From assembly GCA_039090855.1 (NCBI GenBank), contig CM077034.1:14149970-14213969 (forward strand): a DNA stretch of 64,000 bases. Reading direction: 5' to 3'. Position 1 is the first letter of the stretch. Each line of letters begins with the position of its first letter. Below the pieces are notes generated by a model. The model did not search any database. It was not told where the DNA came from and worked only from the letters and a program-made list of their open reading frames with translations. The translations under genes and the position numbers were made by a program. The stretch comes from Macrothele yani (Eukaryota; Arthropoda; Arachnida; Araneae; Macrothelidae). Shown piece after piece: positions 1 through 12,786 of this stretch.

Positions 1-717
1 TCTCCCATTCCGGCCGTTCTTGCGTGAGAGCTCATTTTAAACGCATTAATTGGGTTCGATACCGATCACCAGTAATAGTTTCTGACGGTTTCAGCAGTTC
101 ATAGTGGATCACACCCTTCTGGTCCCACCAGATACACAGCATTACCTTTGAACCATGGATATTGCATTTTGGCATTGAAGGACCTGGGTCACCTGGGTTC
201 ACCCATGCTTTCTGCCATTTAGGGGTATCGTACCATATCCATTTCCCTTCGGCAGTAATAATACGATGCAAAAAAACCCTTTCTTTTTTGCCTTTGAAGC
301 AGCAATTCGTAAATGGTTTTTCCACGTTCAAGGTCTCTTTCCCACAAAGCATGTGGGACCCAATTCCTTTCTTTTTGCATCATTCCCATGGCAGCTAAAT
401 GTTGTGAAATGCATGGTTGACTAACATTTAATGCTGCTGCTAGTTCTTTTTGGGTCTGGCAGGGATCCTCGTCGAGTATAGCTTCCAATTCGGCATCAGC
501 AATTTTTTTGGGGTGGTCCAGAACGTTCTTTATCACTTACATCGAAATCGTTCCTTTTGAATCGTCTAAACCAATACTCACATGTTCTTACGGATGGGGA
601 ATGTTCACCGTAGATTTCTGACATTAAGCGATAGCTGTCGGCAGCACTTTTCTTGACAATAAAGTAATGCACTGACACTTCCCGCAAATGCTGTTTTGTC
701 GGGACGAAAGTGGCCAT
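1..717 (-). pseudogene. mariner transposase, decayed, cut by window edge
   Basis: Reads leftward from an ATG at 717 through three frames. It has a mariner paired helix-turn-helix region (YWFRRFK, then DEDPCQTQKELAAALNVSQ) followed by the start of the catalytic domain (MLCIWWDQKGVIHYELLKP). In this family the first catalytic aspartate lies in TGDEKW; here it reads TAEGKW, so that residue is lost. A CGA-to-TGA change gives a stop at 32-34, followed by more recognisable mariner sequence to base 1. The second and third catalytic residues lie outside the window. The wording resembles the mellifera/cecropia type. It cannot encode an active enzyme. Confidence 0.9.
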
Positions 718-1030
718 TTTCCATCGAGTAAAACAAATATGCCTTCGCACCTCGGCCGTATACCGACTCCGACAGCTGGTGTGTCGTACTGCGTTGTCGC
801 AGTGTTGCCACCTTAAAATACATGCGAGCAGTGATAAGTACGACACCGAACAGAAATCCCTCAAAACTTATTTATATACCCAATAGAAGTGCGGACATGC
901 TGATGAAATTACAGAAAATGACCCTTTGATTTTCCTGATGTGGAAAGCAATTTACTCTTGTTCAAGTTTATGGGGGGAAGGGTTAAAGCTGTGTTCTACA
1001 TATTACAGATTTCTGTATTTTAATTGGTAA
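718..1030. other. no gene seen; flank of the mariner
   Basis: Probably includes the 5' untranslated part of the mariner, but I could not fix its terminal inverted repeat. Nothing else is recognised. Confidence 0.5.
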
Positions 1031-1043
1031 CCCAGTGAGCTAT

Positions 1044-2339
1044 TTTTTTTTTTTTTATTGGAGGTTTAACGACCACCGTGAGCAACTCAATGGGCTATAA
1101 GCAGTTGCCCGTCCCTAATTTAGGGTCACTGGTTCCAGGGAAGGGAGAGCGCCAGTGCCGTAAGACAAACACAACATCCATTCATTGATTGATTGGAGGT
1201 TTAACGACCACCGTGAGCAACTCAATGGGCTATAAGCAGTCTACCGTCCCTAATTTAGGGTCACTGGTTCCAGGGAAGGGAGAGCGCCAGTGCCGTAAGA
1301 CAAACACAACATCCATTCATTGATTGATTGGAGGTTTAACGACCACCGTGAGCAACTCAATGGGCTATAAGCAGTCTACCGTCCCTAATTTAGGGTCACT
1401 GGTTCCAGGGAAGGGAGAGCGCCAGTGCCGTAAGACAAACACAACATCCATTCATTGATTGGAGGTTTAACGACCACCGTGAGCAACTCAATGGGCTATA
1501 AGCAGTCGCCCGTCCCTAATTTAGGGTCACTGGTTCCAGGGAAGGGAGAGAGCCAGTGCCGTAAGACAAACACAACATCCATTCATTGATTGATTGGAGG
1601 TTTAACGACCACCGTGAGCAACTCAATGGGCTATAAGCAGTCTACCGTCCCTAATTTAGGGTCACTGGTTCCAGGGAAGGGAGAGCGCCAGTGCCGTAAG
1701 ACAAACACAACATCCATTCATTGATTGATTGGAGGTTTAAAGACCACCGTGAGCAACTCAATGGGCTATAAGCAGTCTACCGTCCCTAATTTAGGGTCAC
1801 TGGTTCCAGGGAAGGGAGAGAGCCAGTGCCGTAAGACAAACACAACATCCATTCATTGATTGATTGGAGGTTTAACGACCACCGTGAGCAACTCAATGGG
1901 CTATAAGCAGTCGCCCGTCCCTAATTTAGGGTCACTGGTTCCAGGGAAGGGAGAGAGCCAGTGCCGTAAGACAAACACAACATCCATTCATTGATTGATT
2001 GGAGGTTTAAAGACCACCGTGAGCAACTCAATGGGCTATAAGCAGTCTACCGTCCCTAATTCAGGGTCACTGGTTCCAGGGAAGGGAGAGCGCCAGTGCC
2101 GTAAGACAAACACAACATCCATTCATTGATTGATTGGAGGTTTAACGACCACCGTGAGCAACTCAATGGGCTATAAGCAGTCGCCCGTCCCTAATTCAGG
2201 GTCACTGGTTCCTGGGAAGGGAGAGAGCCAGTGCTGTAAGACAAACACAACATCCATGCCTGACCGGGATTCGAACGCGGACCCCTTACGGACGAATGAG
2301 CAGAGGCCAGCGCCTTAGACCACTGCGCCACCGGGGCAG
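1044..2339 (-). mobile_element. tRNA-derived SINE with nine tail units
   Basis: The tRNA-like head lies at the right (about 2257-2339, minus strand) with A-box TGGCGCAGTGG and a B-box one base off GGTTCGAATCC. It is followed leftward by nine copies of a 135-bp tail unit starting at 1060, 1195, 1330, 1461, 1596, 1731, 1866, 2001 and 2136, and ends in a poly-T run at 1044-1056. A perfect 13-bp target-site duplication (cccagtgagctat) flanks it at 1031-1043 and 2340-2352. The array therefore arrived as, or expanded inside, one SINE insertion. Units differ at shared positions (cgcccgtccc or ctaccgtccc; agcgcc or agagcc). The head resembles a class II tRNA with a long A-to-B spacing but is not a tRNA gene. 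Confidence 0.92.
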
Positions 2340-2409
2340 CCCAGTGAGCTATCTATCTAAAAGAAGAAATCCAGTTACAGGGAATAATAGCAGCCATTTG
2401 ACAGCCATT

Positions 2410-2604
2410 TTTACGCCTTCCAACCTTAGGTTGAAGAAGTGCATATGCTCCAGCTTTTTCCGCCTGTCTGTCTATCCGTCCGCACGATAACTCGCGTAAA
2501 AACGGTTCGATTTCGATGAAATTTTAGTACGTGGTAGGGGACAACGTGTTAAGGAATTCTATTTGGAAATGGGGTCAAAGGTCAGGACATAGGAGGGGAT
2601 CCAC
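2410..2604 (+). repeat. single-unit copy of the 146-bp dispersed repeat
   Basis: Begins with a lead sequence (ttgaagaagtgcatatgctc, then a cgtccgcacgataactcgcg stretch) and carries one unit of the repeat that is tandemly amplified at 56405-58370 (gatgaaattttagtacgtgg). The shared lead in front of one unit here and many units there suggests a dispersed element with an expandable tail. Superfamily unknown. Confidence 0.7.
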
Positions 2605-3365
2605 GACACAAGTTTTTCATAGTTACTCGCACTATGAAAAACTTGTGTCATCGCCATAAAATCGATTTTGGCCTCGGAACATCAAATACCTACTCCATTA
2701 TTCGCAACGACCGCGATCGAATCAAACAGGGATCCCGTTGTGGAGTATATAGCATACCTCTTTACAGTACTGAGGCAGATGATTCACCTCTCACTTACAT
2801 AGGATCTACCCAGAGGACGTTAGATATTAGAGTGAAAGAACATATTTATGACATCAAGACTTGAAACAATAAAACTGCAATATAACGCCTTACCAGCAAA
2901 GGTTCTTATTATCCAGCTTGGCAGGAAGCCTCGATCGTTACAACACCATGGAACAAAACCTCGTTGCTTTTTGCTGAGAGTTTGATGATGTTCATCAAGG
3001 GTAATCAATGTTGCAACAACTATATACCAATGAACATCCCCAATCCTTGGAAAAATATCCTGCCAAGGGAATCAAATAATACTCAGAATGACAACACCTT
3101 TGAATGCCTTAACACCAGATGACACAATCACCCACTCGGCGACCCGGATCGTCCCGTGAATAATCCCAGGCATGCGCAGTGAACGCACAGATCGAATCGT
3201 GACGCTCCCCCTTCTGTTATTAAAGGTCGGAATCACTAATTCGCGAGCACATCTGAGGATGATCCCAAGAGGGATCGGAAGATCTCGTGTCGTTTTAACC
3301 TGTCGTTTAGATCGTTTTCACCACATTTGGTGTGTACAGGAGCATCAGTTCTTTTAACTTTTAGT
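2605..3365 (+). pseudogene. Penelope-like element, 3' fragment (GIY-YIG)
   Basis: Translation around 2634-2864 gives a Penelope C-terminal endonuclease: GVYSIPLYSTE, then YIGSTQRTLDIRVKEH, the GIY-YIG core. A stop after DIKT and frameshifts follow, with recognisable downstream text (AESLMMF) and the 3' region. The reverse transcriptase is missing, so this is 5' truncated. The 5' end is a perfect snap-back: 19-bp arms at 2605-2623 and 2631-2649 with a 7-base loop. The right end is interrupted at 3366 by a TIR element. Confidence 0.85.
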
Positions 3366-3559
3366 TACCGTAATTTTCGGACTAAGAGCCGCATCGGCGT
3401 AAGGGCCGCAGGTTAAAAATTTTGCAATCTTGGAAGCAAAAGTTGCCATAAGGGCCGCACCTGTGAAGTCGTGGTGCTGCTCAGAAAACTAAATTATCTT
3501 CCTCATTTTCAGGAATTAACTCGCACCCAGCGTGATTATATGTATACTTCAAAGGCTAA

Positions 3560-6137
3560 TCTGCAATTCAGTTTCGATCTGCTTTATGCACTTATTTTTT
3601 CATACTGGCAAAAAATTTTATTTATACATTTTTTTATTAATCATGTTAATGATGTTATTTCAGTTTCGATCTGCTTTATGCACTTATTTTTTCATACTGG
3701 CAAAAAATTGTATTTATACAGTTTTTTATTAATCATGTTAATGATGTTATTTCAGTTTCGATCTGCTTTATGCACTTATTTTTTAATACTAGCAAAAAAT
3801 TTTATTTATACATTTTTTTATTAATCATGTTAATGATGTTATTTCAGTTTTGATCTGCTTTATGCACTTATTTTTTCATACTGGCAAAAAAATTTATTTA
3901 TACAGTTTTTTATTAATCATGTTAATGATGTTATTTCAGTTTCGATCTGCTTTATGCACTTATTTTTTCATACTGGCAAAAAATTTTATTTATACAGTTT
4001 TTTATTAATCATGTTAATGATGTTATTTCAGTTTCGATCTGCTTTATGCACTTATTTTTTAATACTAGCAAAAAATTTTATTTATACATTTTTTTTATTA
4101 ATCATGTTAATGATGTTATTTCAGTTTTGATCTGCTTTATGCACTTATTTTTTCATACTGGCAAAAAAATTTATTTATACAGTTTTTTATTAATCATGTT
4201 AATGATGTTATTTCAGTTTCGATCTGCTTTATGCACTTATTTTTTCATACTGGCAAAAAATTTTATTTATACAGTTTTTTATTAATCATGTTAATGATGT
4301 TATTTCAGTTTCGATCTGCTTTATGCACTTATTTTTTAATACTAGCAAAAAATTTTATTTATACATTTTTTATTAATCATGTTAATGATGTTATTTCAGT
4401 TTTGATCTGCTTTATGCACTTATTTTTTCATACTGGCAAAAAAATTTATTTATACAGTTTTTTATTAATCATGTTAATGATGTTATTTCAGTTTCGATCT
4501 GCTTTATGCACTTATTTTTTCATACTGGCAAAAAATTTTATTTATACATTTTTTTATTAATCATGTTAATGATGTTATTTCAGTTTTGATCTGCTTTATG
4601 CACTTATTTTTTCATACTGGCAAAAAAATTTATTTATACAGTTTTTTATTAATCATGTTAATGATGTTATTTCAGTTTCGATCTGCTTTATGCACTTATT
4701 TTTTCATACTGGCAAAAAATTTTATTTATACAGTTTTTTATTAATCATGTTAATGATGTTATTTCAGTTTTGATCTGCTTTATGCACTTATTTTTTCATA
4801 CTGGCAAAAAAATTTATTTATACAGTTTTTTATTAATCATGTTAATGATGTTATTTCAGTTTCGATCTGCTTTATGCACTTATTTTTTCATACTGGCAAA
4901 AATTTTATTTATACATTTTTTTATTAATCATGTTAATGATGTTATTTCAGTTTTGATCTGCTTTATGCACTTATTTTTTCATACTGGCAAAAAAATTTAT
5001 TTATACAGTTTTTTATTAATCATGTTAATGATGTTATTTCAGTTTCGATCTGCTTTATGCACTTATTTTTTCATACTGGCAAAAAATTTTATTTATACAG
5101 TTTTTTATTAATCATGTTAATGATGTTATTTCAGTTTTGATCTGCTTTATGCACTTATTTTTTCATACTGGCAAAAAAATTTATTTATACAGTTTTTTAT
5201 TAATCATGTTAATGATGTTATTTCAGTTTCGATCTGCTTTATGCACTTATTTTTTCATACTGGCAAAAAAATTTTTTTATACAGTTTTTTATTAATCATG
5301 TTAATGATGTTATTTCAGTTTCGATCTGCTTTATGCACTTATTTTTTCATACTGGCAAAAAAATTTATTTATACAGTTTTTTATTAATCATGTTAATGAT
5401 GTTATTTCAGTTTCGATCTGCTTTATGCACTTATTTTTTCATACTGGCAAAAAATTTATTTATACAGTTTTTTATTAATCATGTTAATGATATTTCAGTT
5501 TCGATCTGCTTTATGCACTTATTTTTTCATACTGGCAAAAAATTTTATTTATACAGTTTTTTATTAATCATGTTAATGATGTTATTTCAGTTTTGATCTG
5601 CTTTATGCACTTATTTTTTCATACTGGCAAAAAATTTTATTTATACAGTTTTTTATTAATCATGTTAATGATGTTATTTCAGTTTTGATCTGCTTTATGC
5701 ACTTATTTTTTCATACTAGCAAAAAATTTTATTTATACATTTTTTTTATTAATCATGTTAATGATGTTATTTCAGTTTTGATCTGCTTTATGCACTTATT
5801 TTTTCATACTGGCAAAAAATTTTATTTATACATTTTTTTATTAATCATGTTAATGATGTTATTTCAGTTTCGATTTGCTTTATGCACTTATTTTTTCATA
5901 CTGGCAAAAAATTTATTTATACAGTTTTTTATTAATCATGTTAATGATGTTATTTCAGTTTCGATCTGCTTTATGCACTTATTTTTTCATACTGGCAAAA
6001 AATTTATTTATACAGTTTTTTATTAATCATGTTAATGATGTTATTTCAGTTTCGATCTGCTTTATGCACTTATTTCTTCATACTGGCAAAAAAATTTATT
6101 TATACAGTTTTTTATTAATCATGCTAATGATGTTATT
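3560..6137. repeat. 92-bp AT-rich satellite array, about 28 units
   Basis: Unit of 92 bp (plus or minus 1), marked by gatctgctttatgcacttat at 3576, 3668, 3760, 3852 and onward. Variants recur every third unit in part of the array (aatactagc at 3785, 4061, 4338), a local 276-bp higher-order repeat. Repeated open frames across it (MHLFFHTGKK...) are translations of the satellite, not genes. It lies wholly inside the TIR element. Confidence 0.95.
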
Positions 6138-7260
6138 TGTTTGCCTTTATAAAATGCTCAAAACCATTTATGTAATCAATATAAATCGCGGTTAATCTTA
6201 AGACTCCTGTTAGAATATCGCATTGCTCGTAAAACCGCACAATTGTCTGAATTCCATTCAATGTGGATGTCTGCTACAGGATGGTTCTCTGTTCACCGCA
6301 ATAGAATCCATCTTAGAAGTAATTAACTTATAAATTATCGCTTGTAATGCTTTCGATTAATGTTTTCTTTAATAATATGTTCCTTCTATGTTATGCTTTT
6401 TTCTTTACCAGCTGCCTCGCACGTGTTCGCGGATCTGGCCGCCAACACTTCCATAACAGCGGTGCCGCTCTCTTTCAAGTGGTTTGACCTACTTTCATTT
6501 ACTGCGCACTGAGTCTTCGCGTTGAGCTCCGCTTATATATGAATCCCTTCTTTTTTTTTTCTCTTCCAGCCGAAGCCTTCAACTTCCACTATCGTCAGTC
6601 AATTTAAAAAAAAAAAAAAATCAAAATCGAAGCAAAACTCAGGAGCACGAGCCAAGAAACACCTGTATCGCATGTCAGATTAACCAAGAAGAGTGAACAG
6701 AATTTGTCCTTCCGTCCCGCCAGTATTGTTTGGAATAGGTCTCTGCTAATGGAATCGTCCTGGGGCAGGCTTTTGCATTGTTCATGTTCTAAGCTTTTGT
6801 TCAGGAAAGTGCCCATCAAACCGGTCTCACCCACCCCACTGAAAATCATCGCACCTTCCTGCATGATGTTATGCTGCAGCCAACGAAAGAGATACGCTAG
6901 GAGCGATATCCACAGAAGCCTCGGACGTCACGCTACTCGTCTGTGCACTTATGTCCCCTTCCATCCCTCATTCCTCCATGCAAAAGGGCATTTGAGTCGG
7001 GCATTCCCGTCCTCCCCACTTTCCCTCCTAAACCAACATCAGGACAGCGGAGTTATTGTGTCTTAACGTATGAGTAGAAAGCGAGGGAAACTTGATCACA
7101 GTCGAGTTTGTGAAAAAAAAAAAAAAAGACGTGGTTTGAAAAAATTTACTAAGCATCAGCATGAAAAAAAAAAAAGGGGGAGGTAAGAAAGTCTTATCGA
7201 AAACAAATTCTTCAAAAGAGCCACTTCGTCATAAAGGCCGCACGCCCGAAAAATTTCACT
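6138..7260. other. interior of the TIR element, no gene recognised
   Basis: Mixed-composition sequence with a poly-T/poly-A pair near 6550-6620. Open frames of 86 and 120 codons on opposite strands (6604-6864, 6704-7066) overlap each other and match no family I know. The right end holds a palindrome, taagagccgcggctctta, at 7271-7288. Confidence 0.5.
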
Positions 7261-7386
7261 TTTAGTAAGGTAAGAGCCGCGGCTCTTAGCCCAAAAATTA
7301 CGGTATTTTAATCGTGTGTAAGATGGCAATCTTTTATTTCGTGACTAACTGAGCGCGAACTTTCATCTATTTTAGATCTAGTTTGC

Positions 7387-8013
7387 GGCCTCTGATCATT
7401 CGTCCAAAAGGGTCCGGGTTTGAATCCCGGTGAGGCATGGATGTTGTGTTTGTCTTACAGCACTGGCTCTCTCCCTTCCCTGGAACCAGTGACCCTAAAT
7501 TATGGACGGGCGACTGCTTATGGCCCATTGAGTTGCTCACGGTGGTCGTTAAATCTCCAATCAATCAATGAATGGATGTTGTGTTTGTCTTACGGCACTG
7601 GCTCTCTCCCTTCCCTGGAACCAGTGACCCTAAATTAGGGACGGCCGACTGCTTATAGCCCATTGAGTTGCTCACGGTGGCCGTTAAACCTCCAATCAAT
7701 CAATGAATGGATGTTGTGTTTGTCTTACGGCACTGGCTCTCTCCCTTCCCTGGAACCAGTGACCCTAAATTAGGGACGGGCGACTGCTTATAGCCCATTG
7801 AGTTGCTCACGGTGGTCGTTAAACCTCCAATCAATCAATGAATGGATGTTGTGTTTGTCTTACGGCACTGGCTCTCTCCCTTCCCTGGAACCAGTGACCC
7901 TAAATTAGGGACGGGCGACTGCTTATAGCCCATTGAGTTGCTCACGGTGGCCGTTAAACCTCCAATCAATCAATGAATGGATGTTGTGTTTGTCTTACGG
8001 CACTGGCTCTCTC
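7387..8013 (+). mobile_element. SINE, 5'-truncated head with about five tail units
   Basis: Starts inside the tRNA-like head (ggcctctgatcattcg), retains a B-box variant (GGTTTGAATCC), then tail units begin at 7438, 7572, 7707, 7843 and 7978. The last unit breaks off at ctggctctctc. Same orientation and unit as the other SINE arrays in the window. Confidence 0.88.
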
Positions 8014-10339
8014 TGTTTTGGTGAAAAAAAAAAATAATTTAATTTGTTTTGAGTATATTGAATTGATTGTTATTTATTAAAAGCGTTACTATATTTAAGC
8101 TGGTATTGAAATTGAATATGGAAATTATAGAAAATTTAAATTTGGGAGATGGGTGGATGCATTTCGAAACAAAAATATTTTCTAAGTACTAGAAAAGGCC
8201 ATGAACATCCTAAACAAAAATGCATCTGAAAATTTACATTCCACAAGAAGTTATTGGAAAGTTTGCGTTGTTTGTGTTCAAGCAGAGTTGAGTCACCTGA
8301 AAGTGCAAAAATAAGTGGATATTGTTGCATGTGTATGAAAATGTGTCACTATAAGTCCTAGGATAAAATGTACTCGTTCAATAACAACTTGTGGAGGCGG
8401 TGAAAGTCAATTTAAAAGGATAGGACAAAAATTTCAGTTATGAAATATCTTATAAAACCAGGATTCGGATCGATAGCCTTAGTCAAGCTAAGGTGGGTAC
8501 ATGGGCTCAAGTCATGGAAGACAACAGCACACAAAATTTTTCACACTGCACTCATTTTGAACTTTTTTTTTGAAAGGCTACTGCCTGTATTTATTATTTT
8601 TCTTTAAAAACTTAATAAGGTCATTTAGTGGACAATCAGATGGCATTTCCTTTTTGTTGTTTGCTAAAACACAGCAGTATAAAAACAGAATCTCAATTTT
8701 CTTTCTATTTCTATTTGGCCATTGGCCTTATGAACAGCACAACTTTACATATTTCAACACAGTTGGTTTGAACACTAGGCATGCATCCAAAATTATACCA
8801 TGATTCACATAGCTTACACACAAAAAAAAGATACTGGATTATTTTTAATTCCACAAGGTGGACAAGTTGTGTTCTTTTGAAACGTACTCTCTTCTCTCTC
8901 ACTTAGTTAGCTCAATGACAAATTTACAATTTTACACTTATTGATTAAAATTTACAGCACCTAAACAATCTTAGCAAACTCCGCAATCTCCCAGACCAGC
9001 TTCGAAGACTTCAATTTAAATTTACAGTTATTTTAAGAGCCACAAATTATACTTTAACAAATCTCCTATCAGCAAGTAAACAAACCAAGTAAATTATCCT
9101 CAAAACAGAATTTACACTGAGCACAAGCATTAATTAACATTACATAACCTATAGAACTACCCTGAATGAACCCACTTCACTTATAAAGAAACCTCACTAA
9201 CTAATCTTAAAAAATCACTATTCATAACATCAACATTATTCAGAAATTCAAACAATCTTCTTGCACTAGCTTGCTCATAAAAATCACCTCACTCTGCACT
9301 TCACATAATAGCTCAAGATACTTAATAACTCTATACTGTAAACAAAAGCTCAAAATACCAATTAACTAAATTTCCAAACCAAATATCAAGTTCACTAACA
9401 CTAACAACCAGAATTTAGGATTTACATCCCTAGCACTACACCAAATCACAAACAAATAAATTTAGATACTTTAAATCACTAAACAAACTTAAATTTAACA
9501 CCTGCAGTGAATTACTGAGGTAGCGGTGAGGCAAATACTCTCAGTTCAGACACTACCCTGGGTTTTGAGAACCAACACAGGAAGAAAATACCAGTCAGGC
9601 TGAAGGCGTGAAATTGGGTCGTGAATCCACTTTCAGCCTATGCAAAAGGAAAGGAAAAAAATCCTCAAGTGCGACACATCATCATCAGGCACAGAATTTC
9701 CTCTAACATGATCTCACCACATTTCTTGAAGCAACGCTCGACCGACCCTCGCTGGCAGTACATATCTCAGTGAGCAGCGAAACTACTGGGGGGTTTGAAG
9801 ACAAGTTTTCCCCCAAAACCCACGTCCTCAAGGATCTCCCTTTTCGAACCAATGCATGATCCCACCTTGATCAACCACGCCTGCAAGAGCCGCCGAGAGA
9901 GAGAGATAATTCCTATCTGAGGTTGAGAGACCCAAACCCTCAGCGCTCTGCGCCTTTTGTCAGGTGAAAAAGAGAAATATTAGATGTTTGGGAACAGATT
10001 TCCCTGATAGAATAGTACGAAAGAAAAGTATGGAAATATTAGAGGAGAGGGAGTAGACGGTTACCCATTAAGAAGTGAAGTTGTAAGCTGCCCTACATAC
10101 TTACCTGTAACAACAAGCCATTTCAAGTGCTATTTCTCTCCGCAGAAAAATGCCCGGTACATCTGTGCCACAGAAGAGCACAGGGGGAAAGGAAGGAAAG
10201 GACACGGGAGAGGGGAACCTGGAAAAAAATCATCACACACAGAACATCTTTCCCAGAGAAGAATCGTCTTTGAACTCCGGGTAAGACAAAACTGGCCATT
10301 TGCTCAGTGTTGCTCGCCAGCCAATGAGAGAAAAGATTT
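8014..10339. other. no gene seen, AT-rich
   Basis: Long AT-rich stretch with scattered stops in all frames. 8940-9500 is notably poor in G on the plus strand. A (ga)n run lies at 9896-9907. No element family or host exon recognised. Confidence 0.5.
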
Positions 10340-11636
10340 TTCCCCATTGGTTTACAGAATTTTTTCACTGGTTTACTTTTGTTGATTCTTGACAGGCATG
10401 TCAGATTAACTAACCATAGCTGAGGTGGTGTGATCACAAAGTTGCACCGATCGAGGTTTCAGATGCAACATTTTGCTCGGCTCTTAAAAGGGCCTTTTTT
10501 TTTTTTTTTTTTTTTTGTTTTGTTTTTTTAATTAAGGAAAAACAACAACAAATTTTAACATAAAAGGCAAGACCAACAATACCTTGTTTTTTTCTTTTTT
10601 TTTTTTTTTTTTTTTTTTTAAGGGCAGAGATATTTAGTACAAAAAAGATCAATCTTTTATGCAACATTTTGCTCGGCCCTTAAAAAAGCCCTTTTTTTTT
10701 TTTTTCTCATTTTAATTTAACTAGGTTTCTTCACATGGGTGAAGTATGTTTTCAAAACAGAGTACGGCTCTTAAAGGATCCCACCCCCCTTTTTTTTTTT
10801 TTTTTTTTTTATTTAACGAGATTAATTCACATGTGTGAAGTAAATTTGCAATCAGAGTAAGGCCCTTAAAAGAGCCTTTTTTTTTTTTTTTTTTTTTTTA
10901 TCAGAAATTCTTCATAGGTGAGAAATAACCTCTAAACCTAGTCCCAATTATTGTTATTTTTTTTGCTAGGGTAGCTGTGAATTGGGTTAAAAAATTCTGT
11001 GAATTGGTTTACAGAATCTTTTCACAGGTTTACTTTTGTTGCTTCTTGACAGGCATGTCAGAGTAACCATAGCTTGGGGTGGTGTGATCACAAAATTACA
11101 CCGATCGAGGTTTAAGATACTCGTTTAGAGTATGCAACATTTTGTCGGCCCGTAAAAGAGCCTTTTTTTTTTTTTTTTTTTTTTGTTTTTTAATCAGAGA
11201 AAAACAGCAACAAATTTTAAAATAACAGGCAAGACCAACAATACCTTGTTTGTTTTTTTTTTTTTTTTTAGGGGCAGAGATATTTAGTACAAAAAAGATA
11301 AATCTTTTATGCAACATTTTGCTCGGCCCTTAAAAGAGCCCTTTTTTTTTTTTTTTTTTTTCTCATTTTTAATTTAACTAGGTTTCGTCACATGGGTGAA
11401 GTATGTTTTCAAAACAGAGTACGGCTCTTAGAGGAGCCCACCCCTTCTTTGTTTTTTTTTGTTTTTTTTATTTAACGAGATTAATTCACATGTGTGAAGT
11501 AAATTTGCAAATCAGAGTAAGGCCCTTAAAAGAGCCTTTTTTTTTTTTATCAGAAATTATTCATAGGTGAGAAATAACCTCTAAACCTAGTCCCAATTAT
11601 TGTTATTTTTTTTTTTGCTAGGGTAGCTGTGAATTG
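10340..11636. repeat. about 650-bp tandem duplication rich in poly-T
   Basis: Two diverged copies: acagaat...tttacttttgttg near 10354 and again near 11011, ending with gctagggtagctgtgaattg at about 10966 and 11617. Each copy contains several submotifs of the form ggcccttaaaagagcc followed by 15-25 T, so there is an internal short repeat. The second copy ends where the Jockey-like LINE begins. No coding sequence. Confidence 0.7.
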
Positions 11637-12786
11637 AAGTTCATTTCTGGAACTTTATTCAAGATAGTTTTTGGCCTTTTATAACTGTCAGTTTCATTGA
11701 CAGTATAGTTAATGGCCGCTCTGACTAGAGGATTAGGATGAATCTTAGCTTTTTCATAGTATCTATAAGCTAAGTCATACATCGTGTAATGGATGGAGTT
11801 AATATTTAGCATGCTTCGGATAGCATGGTTTGAAGTTCTTCCATCAAGTCCAACCATATATCGTAGGGTTTTATTTTGAAATGAGGTAATCTTATTTTTC
11901 TGCTGTTTGTTGCAGTTACCCCAGATAGGACATGCATAAGTAATAACAGGGCTGATACAGGCTTTCCATATCAAAGTTTTGTTTTTCCTGCTAAGCCTTT
12001 TATTTTTTATTATTGGCTGGAGGCTTCCTCTGATCTTGAGAGATTTGGACACAGTTTCTTTAATATGCTTGTTCCAGTTTAGGTTGTGGTCCATGAAAAG
12101 TCCTAAGTATTTAACATCATTTACCCAAGGTATTTTTTTTTATACATTTCTATTTCAAAGTCTGGATTGTGATTGCATTTAATCCTAGAAAATAGAATTG
12201 CTTGAGTTTTTCGGTATTGATTTTAATTTTCCAATCTAAGAAATATTTCTCAAGTTTTTCAACATAATGTTGCAACATGAAAGTTGCTTGATTTTTATTT
12301 TTGGAAGTATAAGCGAGTGCAGTGTCATCAGCATAGAGAGCTGTAGTCAGATTCCTGTTATTATAGTTGGGAAAGTCTGACGTAAAGATAGAATACAGCG
12401 TTGGTGCGAGTACACTGCCTTGAGGTACACCAGCTTCGATTTTTTTTTTTTTAACGATTTTTTCCCATTGATTTTTACACAGAATGTTCTGTTAGTGAGG
12501 TATGATTTGATTATATGTATAATCCAGGGTGGGAAATCATGTGCTATTAGCTTGTAGATAATTGCCTCATGTGGGCATTTATCGAATGCTTTTGCCACAT
12601 CCAGAAATATGGCTGCTGTGTGTTCCTTTTTTATGATTCCTTCAGCACATTTTTCAGTTATTCTAGAGAGTTGGTGCACCGTGGAGTGTTTATCTCTAAA
12701 ACCTCCTTGAGTAAATGGAATTACTGGGAATTCCTCACAGAATTGTTGCATTCTAATAAGAATTATTTTTTCAAAGATTTTTCAAG
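11637..12786 (-). pseudogene. Jockey/CR1-type LINE reverse transcriptase, decayed fragment
   Basis: Reading leftward from about 12786: FEKII, TQGGFRDKHSTVHQL and FLDVAKAFDKCPHEAIIYKL (first catalytic Asp region), then in another frame AGVPQGSVLAPTLYSIF and the YADD catalytic box at 12324-12335, then in a third frame the thumb and connection region (LIWKACISPVITYACPIWG, 11618-12094). So at least two frameshifts break it. Endonuclease and the 5' part are absent and the 3' tail is missing. Family Jockey/CR1 rather than RTE is judged from YADD and ITYACPIWG wording. Confidence 0.88.

Larger units (their letters stand above)
3366..7305. mobile_element. TIR DNA element containing a 92-bp satellite
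   Basis: The ends are inverted copies of a 27-bp repeat: left 3366-3392 starts taccgtaattttcggactaa, right 7279-7305 ends ccaaaaattacggta. Repeated ggccgca motifs lie just inside both ends (3395-3465 and 7212-7240). Flanks give an imperfect 7-bp direct repeat (ttttagt, ttttaat). It carries no transposase, so it is non-autonomous. Most of its length is the 92-bp array. The superfamily could not be assigned from the ends. Confidence 0.75.

Noticed and set aside
3560..6137. CRISPR-like regular repeats
   Set aside because: The 92-bp units are contiguous with no unique spacers. The same holds for the 74-bp (36487-37375) and 44-bp (59650-61062) arrays.
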